From assembly GCA_013002105.1 (NCBI GenBank), contig JABDKS010000478.1, positions 1 through 31,894 of the forward strand: a stretch of 31,894 nucleotides of DNA, read 5' to 3'. Shown here in pieces: positions 25,676 through 31,894 of this stretch. The notes below the pieces were generated by a model. The model was not told the DNA's origin. It saw only the letters and a program-made list of their open reading frames with translations, and did no database searches. How positions within the stretch are numbered: position 1 is the first letter of the stretch; every line of letters starts with the position of its first letter. Source of the DNA: Pirellulaceae bacterium. Its GTDB lineage: Bacteria > Planctomycetota > Planctomycetia > Pirellulales > Pirellulaceae. The translations under genes were made by a program, and so were the position numbers.

Positions 25676-28002
25676 CACGCTTTGGTTTCAGACGCTTGGT
25701 CACCACGCCCTGAATCACTCTGCGTTCCCGGATCCTGTATAGCGCGGTTAGATTGTCCCGTAGATTGTTCCGCCGATCGAACTGGCGGTGAATCAGAGCT
25801 TATCTGGTTATGGGCCGAAGACGAGTGTCGAGCGGGCGCGGCATCGTGAACATTTTCGGCTCGTTTATTATCGACCAAATTTGGGTTTTCGTCACGGGGA
25901 CCCTCGTAAACTTCTTCCCACCATTGACAGGCGTCGGTCGGGCTCCAGCGACGTGCGTGACTGCAATGCAGCAACCCTTGAGCCAATTCGTCCATGGTTG
26001 ACGGGCGGTCTTTGGGGTCTTTGCGCAAACAGGCCATCAGGAGGTTTTGGAGGTCTTCGGGAAATTCCATTCCAATCCGCTCGTCCGGACGAACGGGTTC
26101 TTCATGTAGCTGTTTGGCGCAGATGTCGGCGGGGTTTTCGCCGTCGAAGGTTGGTTTTCCTGTCAACAAGTGATAACCGACAGCGCCGACGGAATAAATA
26201 TCACTTCGTTGGTCCGCAGTCGACGCGTCACGGACGGACTCGGGCGACATGTATAGCGGAGTCCCGGTGATCGAAGCGACCTGAGTCAATTCGACAGTCA
26301 ATTGATTGGTGTCTTTGACAAGTCCAAAATCCAGCACTTTGATCATGTCATAAAGTCCGGCTTGCGCGGTCACCAAGATATTTGCAGGTTTGACATCACG
26401 GTGCACCATCGATTTCTTGTGCGCTTCAGAAAGCGAACCACAAAGCTGCAATAACAGATAGATCACGCGTTCGGCTGGTTGACGACCGTAGTGGTGGATC
26501 AGTTCCAGCAGTGAAATACCGTCGACGTATTCCATCACGTAAAAGAATGTGCCGTCAGGCGTGCGTCCGTAATCATAGATGTCGATCGTGTTGGGATGAC
26601 GTAATTGCGCCGTCAAACGCACTTCGCGTTCGAATCGTTTTAACGAACGCGGCGTGACTTCCGTGACTTCGAGGACTTTGACGGCCACATCGCGTCGGAG
26701 CAGTTCGTGTTGACCGTGGTAGACACGTCCCATTCCTCCGCTGCCAATCATTTTTCCCAAATTGTATTGCCCCAATCGGCGAGCCGGATCGGTGGGAGGT
26801 CCGCCGTGGTCGGCGAACCACCGCAACACGGACGCCATCGTAAAGAGTCCGATGCTGGCGAGTCCGACCAGTCCGATCAGTCCGATCAACGAGTTCCGCA
26901 GGACACGCATCGGCTGGTAGGCTTCCGCATAATCGATCTTGGTCGTGACGCCGATGTCGTACTCCGGCAGCCATCGCCAACTACCGACGACGGTGACTCC
27001 GCGATAATCCAAATAGCCGTCTATGTCCGTTCCATCGGCGCCCCGAGTTGCGTGGTCCGCCATCTTGGTCAATGGTGCGTCTTTGACCGTGGACCGTTTC
27101 ACGTTGTGTCGAGTCGTATCGACGCCCGGGTTGCGGGCTGTGATGTTCAACGGGCTAACGACAGATTGATCGGTCGCCAGTAGTCCCGACGACCGCAATT
27201 GATTCTCGAATCGGCTGTGCGTGATCAGCGTACCTTGTCGATCAAACGCGTACGTTTCGCCGGTTTCGCCGTAGGGTGCGACTTGCAACAGGCTGCAGAA
27301 CTTGTCCAGCGGGTCGATCAGCAACCCCAGAAAACCGATCGACCGGACACCTTCACGAACCGGAGAGATGGCGATCATCAACGGGTCATCGCGACGCGAG
27401 AGACGGCCGCTGACAAAAACGGCTGCCGGAGTTTTAAAGGGGCGACTGACGGTCCCGATCGATTGGTCGATTCTCTCTTGAGTGTCTTTCGCGATCGGCA
27501 AGGTTTGTGCGACCAAGGAATTGTGATTGCAAGCGATAACACGTCCTCGCGAATCAACCAGACACCAGCCCAAGTAATCCGGTGATTCCCAACTGTCATC
27601 GATTGCTTGCGACAGTTGCGGAATTTGATCGTCATCGGCCATCGATGACGAGTCGACAACGGAGCGATCGCCGTAGCGAATCAAGAGCTGTTGAGCGGGC
27701 AGTCGAACGCTCGGATGGTTGGCACACTGCTGTACGTCGTTGCGCCGCTCCTGCAGCCAGCCAGTCATTGCATGAACGTTGGCGTCGAGCATCGATTCAA
27801 TCGAACTCTGAGTCGTCTGCCGCAACGAGCGGCGAACCAGCCAGCCGATCGTCAGTGTGGCAATAAGCAGCAGCAGCGTCAGTGTTCCCGCGATCCACGG
27901 CGCAAGACGTCGTACGCGCATCCGCCCGATCAGCGACGGCGTTGCGTAGGGGCCGCTCGGATGACTTTCCGAAAAATCAGAGGATGAGTGAACCGATGTC
28001 AT
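25675..28002 (-). CDS. Transmembrane Ser/Thr protein kinase with extracytoplasmic dCache-like sensor
   Basis: The protein has 775 residues from ATG 28002, which has GGGGGG just upstream; an in-frame TTG at 28056 adds 18 residues. TM1 (36-57) and TM2 (371-395) enclose a double Cache-like periplasmic domain (about 65-360; YLGWCLVDSRGRVIACN, YAFDRQGTLITHSRF, WLPEYDIGVTTKIDY). Kinase motifs are all intact: G420-S-G-G-M-G, VAVK442, HRDVKPAN (534-541), DFG (558-560) and GTPLYMSPE (580-588). The tail after about 690 is polar and disordered. It would sense a small periplasmic ligand and phosphorylate cytoplasmic targets. It leads the GTPase and MotA/TolQ gene run. Confidence 0.93.
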   Translation of the reverse strand: MTSVHSSSDFSESHPSGPYATPSLIGRMRVRRLAPWIAGTLTLLLLIATLTIGWLVRRSLRQTTQSSIESMLDANVHAMTGWLQERRNDVQQCANHPSVRLPAQQLLIRYGDRSVVDSSSMADDDQIPQLSQAIDDSWESPDYLGWCLVDSRGRVIACNHNSLVAQTLPIAKDTQERIDQSIGTVSRPFKTPAAVFVSGRLSRRDDPLMIAISPVREGVRSIGFLGLLIDPLDKFCSLLQVAPYGETGETYAFDRQGTLITHSRFENQLRSSGLLATDQSVVSPLNITARNPGVDTTRHNVKRSTVKDAPLTKMADHATRGADGTDIDGYLDYRGVTVVGSWRWLPEYDIGVTTKIDYAEAYQPMRVLRNSLIGLIGLVGLASIGLFTMASVLRWFADHGGPPTDPARRLGQYNLGKMIGSGGMGRVYHGQHELLRRDVAVKVLEVTEVTPRSLKRFEREVRLTAQLRHPNTIDIYDYGRTPDGTFFYVMEYVDGISLLELIHHYGRQPAERVIYLLLQLCGSLSEAHKKSMVHRDVKPANILVTAQAGLYDMIKVLDFGLVKDTNQLTVELTQVASITGTPLYMSPESVRDASTADQRSDIYSVGAVGYHLLTGKPTFDGENPADICAKQLHEEPVRPDERIGMEFPEDLQNLLMACLRKDPKDRPSTMDELAQGLLHCSHARRWSPTDACQWWEEVYEGPRDENPNLVDNKRAENVHDAAPARHSSSAHNQISSDSPPVRSAEQSTGQSNRAIQDPGTQSDSGRGDQASETKA

Positions 28003-28143
28003 CCCCCCACTATCGTCGAAACGGCGGTGGGAAAGTAGTCGTATCGGCTCGGGCAAAGCAGCGGCAGCCCGCTTTCTGGACGATCACGCAGAATCCATGG
28101 CGGATTTTGCCATGCTTGGGTGGCACCGGGTTGAACCGCGATG

Positions 28144-28809
28144 CTACGTAGAATCGGTTCCACCGGGTAGTCTGACCAAGATTGGGTGTTCGCGCGATCG
28201 ACGGGAACAGAATTTATCGACGATCAGATCGCCCCGCGCGCTACAAAAGGCGATTGGCCCGACCCGAAAGGCAGTGCAGTACCCAACGGTTCGCCGTACA
28301 AAATGACGGTGAGCGGCCATGGACGCACGATTGACCGGATTGATTGCTGCAAATGCCGGATTGATTTCAGCGTCCGATAACACGGTTGCCAGCAGCCTCC
28401 CGTAGACTCCCGATTGGCGGTGGGACTTGTCGACATAGGCGGAAAAAATCCAGCCGGATCGCGGAGGTAACACGATCCGAATTCCCAATTCGATTTCGTC
28501 AAATGATTTTTGAGCTACCCAAAGACCGCCAACAGGACTCAAATCGGTTTTCGCAAGCCAGTAGGTGTGCTGATCGCGTTGCGGATCCTGTGGCGAAAAC
28601 TCTGTCCGTGAAATCGATTCTGCAAGCCGACGGTCGGATGCTGAGTCGCAACGGACGATGGTCAGACCAGATGCCGCGGTTGCACCACCGTGTTGTGACG
28701 CGGGTAGCTCTAATTCGTAGACGACAAATCGTCGAAAGCGAAACACATTTGCCGGGACGATGCGATTGAAAACGATGCCCAGCGCGTAAGCCAGCGAATG
28801 TGACGGCAT
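28144..28809 (-). CDS. GNAT family N-acetyltransferase
   Basis: The 221-residue protein carries the GNAT fold after about residue 45. The acetyl-CoA pyrophosphate loop R-Q-S-G-V-Y-G is in SAYVDKSHRQSGVYGRLL (about 122-140). The later strand-helix AAINPVNRASMAAHRHF (about 155-170) is typical of motif B. The first 45 residues are unusual and slightly hydrophobic. The substrate is unknown. It lies about 140 bases upstream of the kinase start on the same strand, so co-transcription is possible. Confidence 0.75.
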   Translation of the reverse strand: MPSHSLAYALGIVFNRIVPANVFRFRRFVVYELELPASQHGGATAASGLTIVRCDSASDRRLAESISRTEFSPQDPQRDQHTYWLAKTDLSPVGGLWVAQKSFDEIELGIRIVLPPRSGWIFSAYVDKSHRQSGVYGRLLATVLSDAEINPAFAAINPVNRASMAAHRHFVRRTVGYCTAFRVGPIAFCSARGDLIVDKFCSRRSREHPILVRLPGGTDST

Positions 28810-28902
28810 CTATTGCGATCGGTGTCGAAAGGAGGGCAACTAAATTCTCAGAATACAGAGTTCGACGACATACACCGTCACGGCGAACACAGTATGAATC
28901 AA

Positions 28903-31416
28903 CTATCGGCCGACGTAGTGGCTGATCGGATCCAGGTATCGAATTTGATCCAAAGCGTTGTTGGTGTGTACATCGGCCTGCCAAACCAGTTTGTTGGGAT
29001 CGACCGCTAGTTCCAGCCAAAAGGTACTCGACGCAAGCGTGTTGCCGTAGACATTCTTAAACTGCTGGGCTTCGGATGACTCACCCACATCGAAAATGCC
29101 GTCCAGTTCCGGCGTCGCGTCAACCGCTGCGACATTCACGTTTGCTACCGACGTGTGCAGTTCATTGTTGGCTTGACCGCCGCTCTGTTGCGTTGCCGCC
29201 TCACCCGTTCGCGTCTGGGTGGTCGATTGCTCACTATTGCTCTGCGTTATCAATGGATTGAGCTGGTGGGTTGAATCGACACCGTTTTGAGGCCGGCTGG
29301 TCGCAAAGGACTGGGAGTCCTGCGGGATGGTTTCGCAGTTTGCATGCGATGGTGAAATCAAATGATCACTGCGAGCTTGCTCGCGTTGAACCCAGATAAC
29401 AAAGCTTGCTTCTTCGGACAGCTTCGATCCTTGCTGGGTGCTTTCGGAGGATGGCTGCGAACTCTGCCCCGGTTGATCGGTAATAAGCAATGCGCTTGCC
29501 GACGAAGCGACATTGGCAGGAACGTCGACACTGTGGGAATGAACAACGCAGTCGCTGTCGGCGATCGGAGTGCTGTCAGTATCACTCGAGATCGATTCGA
29601 TCCGTGCACGCTTGGGTACGTCCGCCAGCGCGGGCGTCGTCGTGGCGTCGGACACAGATAACGGCACCGCGCTTGCCGGCGGTTTTGCTGGGGCAGCGTC
29701 AATTACAATCTGCGACGCGGGGGCGATCGCCGCGGACAGGGGCGGGACTACCTTCGCGTTCTTCATCGCTACTTTCGACCCGGTGGCGATCTTACCGATG
29801 GCGGCCGATTGATCGGACACGGAAGTCGACGGTCCAAAAATGGATTCGCTGATCCCTGTTATTGATGCCGCACCGGTAACGTCAAGATCGTCTTGCATCG
29901 AACTAGCCGACGAAAGGGTCACCATGTTGGGATCGGCAGATTCGAGCGGAGTCTGTGTTGCCGGCACTGGCGGCGCGATCTCGACTGGTGATGATTCCGG
30001 AATCGTTGGTTCATCCTGCGATGGTTCGTCCAATGACGCAACAGTGGGCGTCGTGTCGTTCGTGGCTGGCACCGTTAGATGCGATGGATCCACGGTCAGC
30101 TCTGTCGTTGTTTCAGGTGCGGTTGTTTCAGGTGCGGTTGTTTCCGCGTCAGGAATCGCCACCGTTGATGTTTCGGTTGGTGTCGAAGTAGATGCGGACA
30201 CCGGCGTCGGCGGCGGTGGAATCGTGCTAACCGGCTGATCGACGGTGGTCTCACCTGAGACTTGGTCCTCGATCACGGGCGGATCGGCGTCCCGTTGGTC
30301 ACCTGTTGTTGGCGTGACCTCCGGACCGACCACCGCGTCAGCGGCTGCAATCAACGGATCTTCCAGAGGTGCCTCGATGGTCTCGGCCGACAATTCGGCA
30401 TCCGAACTTGCGTTCTCTTCGCGATACATGTCACTTGCATGCTTGCCGATTGCCTTGCCGTTTGCTGGTGCGTCGGTTGCGTCGGTTGCGTCGGTTGCTG
30501 CGTCGAGTTTGGCAATCGATTTCACCGCGGCTGGTTCCGTACCCGCTCCGTCGACAAGGTTCGACGCAGTCGCCGGCACCACCAGAAAAATATCGGCTGG
30601 TTCGTCGGTGTTGCCGGTCGATAGCACGCCGTGCCATTGAGCTCGAGCGGTCTGAGAAAATACGAGCGACGAATCAATATCGCCAACTTGCACTTCCAAA
30701 GCCCAATCTGCGTTTGGCTGGTTGCCAGTTTTATCATTTGATAATGCCACATCCGCGCCGGTCAATGACGCCAATCGGTGCGCAAACGCCACGCCGATGT
30801 GACCGCCACCGACATCGCATCCGTACACCAACAGGTCCGCATCAGCCGTCAGACTGTCAGTCCACTGTCGCAGCAGAGCGGATGAATTTTGTAGCTGGGT
30901 CAGACCAATTGCCTGGTTGCCAAGTTGCAGCTGTCCGCGAGTGCCGTGCGATACGATGTGAACACTCTGAATATTGGTTCGGCTGCGGAGGTGACGACTG
31001 ATCTGTTCCAGTGCGTCACTGGTCGTATTCAACAAAATCAATTCCGCGTCTTGGGAGATTCCGTTTTCTAAAACCGACAAATCCTCCACTCGTGGATCGA
31101 CAAAAACGATCTCGGTCGGTTCGGTTCCGACCGTGTTCAGTTGCGGCGCTGCGAAGTCCGCCTGATCCGCGTTGGCGGCCGATTGTCCAGCCGTGTCGCC
31201 GACCTGATTGCTGGTTGTCAATGCGACCGACGTGGGCGCGATGAGTGCGGGTGTAGACATTGCCGGTACGGATGCGCCCGCGTCAGCTGCCAGCATGATT
31301 CGTGGTTCAAGTGCCAGCGACTGCCATTTCACGTGATGATCATCGAGTGACCAAGAACATGCTTGGGAACGCCGCACGCGTCGTGAAAGAATTTTGGGCC
31401 GAGAACGCCAAGTCAT
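28903..31416 (-). CDS. DUF4347 domain surface protein with LEPR-type motif and low-complexity middle
   Basis: The protein has 837 residues. The N-terminus carries W-Q-S-L-A-LEPRIMLAAD (about 31-45), a planctomycete LEPR-type export or anchoring motif, after a basic segment. DUF4347 follows (about 105-265): EIVFVDPRVEDLS, then ELILLNTTSDALEQIS, VHIVSHG, LLVYGCDVG, FAHRLASLTGADVALS. The middle (about 280-780) is low-complexity Thr/Pro/Glu with short tandem repeats (ATDATDATDA, TTAPETTAPETT). A small C-terminal segment ends YVGR. DUF4347 usually sits in very large adhesin-like proteins with many repeats. This one is short and lacks recognisable cadherin or calcium-binding repeats. Start ATG 31416 is clear from the N-terminal motif. 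Confidence 0.85.
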   Translation of the reverse strand: MTWRSRPKILSRRVRRSQACSWSLDDHHVKWQSLALEPRIMLAADAGASVPAMSTPALIAPTSVALTTSNQVGDTAGQSAANADQADFAAPQLNTVGTEPTEIVFVDPRVEDLSVLENGISQDAELILLNTTSDALEQISRHLRSRTNIQSVHIVSHGTRGQLQLGNQAIGLTQLQNSSALLRQWTDSLTADADLLVYGCDVGGGHIGVAFAHRLASLTGADVALSNDKTGNQPNADWALEVQVGDIDSSLVFSQTARAQWHGVLSTGNTDEPADIFLVVPATASNLVDGAGTEPAAVKSIAKLDAATDATDATDAPANGKAIGKHASDMYREENASSDAELSAETIEAPLEDPLIAAADAVVGPEVTPTTGDQRDADPPVIEDQVSGETTVDQPVSTIPPPPTPVSASTSTPTETSTVAIPDAETTAPETTAPETTTELTVDPSHLTVPATNDTTPTVASLDEPSQDEPTIPESSPVEIAPPVPATQTPLESADPNMVTLSSASSMQDDLDVTGAASITGISESIFGPSTSVSDQSAAIGKIATGSKVAMKNAKVVPPLSAAIAPASQIVIDAAPAKPPASAVPLSVSDATTTPALADVPKRARIESISSDTDSTPIADSDCVVHSHSVDVPANVASSASALLITDQPGQSSQPSSESTQQGSKLSEEASFVIWVQREQARSDHLISPSHANCETIPQDSQSFATSRPQNGVDSTHQLNPLITQSNSEQSTTQTRTGEAATQQSGGQANNELHTSVANVNVAAVDATPELDGIFDVGESSEAQQFKNVYGNTLASSTFWLELAVDPNKLVWQADVHTNNALDQIRYLDPISHYVGR
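30107..30144. repeat. 15-base tandem repeat in the DUF4347 gene
   Basis: The unit GTTGTTTCAGGTGCG occurs at 30107-30121 and 30122-30136, with a partial third copy. It encodes the TAPET repeats and stays in frame, so it is a coding microsatellite that could change copy number without a frameshift. Confidence 0.85.
30472..30498. repeat. 9-base tandem repeat in the DUF4347 gene
   Basis: Three copies of GTCGGTTGC at 30472-30498 encode ATD repeats on the minus strand. The unit is a multiple of three, so copy-number change keeps the frame. Confidence 0.85.
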
Positions 31417-31463
31417 TCGACTAGCTACCTATGAGATCAGCCCGTCGTGGGGCCGGAATCGAA

Positions 31464-31808
31464 TTACGGTTTCGTGTCTTCTTGGACAAAGTCGCCTGTT
31501 TGGCTCATCCATTGAATCCGTTCAACTACAACGCCCCTGAGTAGAATCCCTGTCGAGTCGCACAATTTCGCCGTGAATGTCGACCGGTACAGAAAAATCG
31601 TAGAGGTTGGGCAAGTGGCAATCAAGCTGAGGCCGTTGCGGAACACAGATTTTTTGCGATACCCCACCAATGGGACAGAATCGATGGCAAATTTGTCGAA
31701 TTCGAATTGACGATACGTCGCGCCTGCAGCCGATTTGCGAATTTCGTGTCGGCGATCATTCCGAGTCCAGTAATGGGTCGCGAAATACGACGACGACAGC
31801 CATCCGGA
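31464..31808 (-). pseudogene. Startless PilZ-like reading frame (possible decayed or misread gene)
   Basis: The minus-strand frame is open from a TGA at 31811-31809 to the stop at 31464 (114 codons). It has no ATG, GTG or TTG until TTG 31670, which lies after the most characteristic part. The reading looks like protein: RNDRRHEIRKSA followed by YRQFEFDKFAIDSVP, then FRNGLSLIATCP and ILLRGVVVERIQW. An Arg-rich RRxxxR start followed by a strand-rich domain recalls PilZ (c-di-GMP binding), but the D/N-x-S-x-x-G motif is not convincing. A true start may be lost by mutation, or a CTG may be used. The stop lies 47 bases before the DUF4347 start. Confidence 0.4.
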
Positions 31809-31894
31809 TCATGCGCCCGAAATGCTGCTTGCCGAAAGAGGATGTGAAGATGAAGTGATGGGCAACAGCAACGTCTGGTAGCCCAAGACTGCTG

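Noticed and set aside
28828..28836. AAAGGAGGG on the plus strand, resembling a strong ribosome site
   Set aside because: No start codon with a coding frame follows at a suitable distance; it lies between two minus-strand genes.
30107..30498. Short tandem repeats considered as a CRISPR array
   Set aside because: Units are 9 and 15 bases, directly adjacent without spacers and in frame within a coding region.
30369..31001. 210-codon plus-strand frame inside the DUF4347 gene
   Set aside because: It is a shadow with Arg-rich composition; the minus-strand frame has DUF4347.

Overview
The window looks like an ordinary chromosomal stretch from a planctomycete, most likely of the Pirellulaceae (Rhodopirellula-like). 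The signs are a formylglycine sulfatase, a secreted multi-domain cytochrome of the planctomycete heme-binding type, a DUF4347 protein with an LEPR-type N-terminal motif, a sensor-linked Ser/Thr kinase, a TPR-multiheme cytochrome, frequent GTG/TTG starts and weak Shine-Dalgarno sequences. No rRNA, tRNA, CRISPR array, transposase or phage gene was seen. Species-level placement is inference.

Left part (1-9202). A large secreted di-heme c-type cytochrome with a LamG-like C-terminal part runs off the left edge on the minus strand. It was recognised by translating the minus strand directly, because it has no stop in the window. It is followed by a dodecin with its own terminator and a secreted beta-propeller protein. 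A TolA/TonB-like membrane protein and an arylsulfatase lie on the plus strand, separated by a near-perfect 28-bp-armed palindrome. Next, on the minus strand, come a short-chain dehydrogenase remnant with its middle deleted, a CYTH-domain protein and a secreted protein with two similar halves. A membrane-anchored DUF2141 protein is on the plus strand.

Middle part (9241-17724). All genes are on the minus strand and envelope-related: a Wzz/GumC-type chain-length protein, a DUF481 outer-membrane beta-barrel, a small conserved protein, a 675-base stretch with no credible gene, a large DUF11-type lipoprotein, and mannose-1-phosphate guanylyltransferase (manC).

Right part (17850-31416). The most interesting block is a tight minus-strand gene run. 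In transcription order it holds a Cache-sensor transmembrane Ser/Thr kinase, a membrane-associated P-loop GTPase, a second different membrane-anchored P-loop GTPase, a MotA/TolQ/ExbB-type channel protein, a single-pass membrane protein in the place where ExbD/TolR would be expected, and an octaheme cytochrome with TPR repeats. The first three junctions overlap (TGATG, GTGA, TGATG), which suggests translational coupling. My reading is an undescribed membrane signalling and energy-transduction module: a sensor kinase acting on a GTPase pair linked to a proton-channel-type complex. That is inference from gene order. Upstream of it lie a GNAT acetyltransferase and a DUF4347/LEPR surface protein, and the right end carries a startless PilZ-like reading frame.
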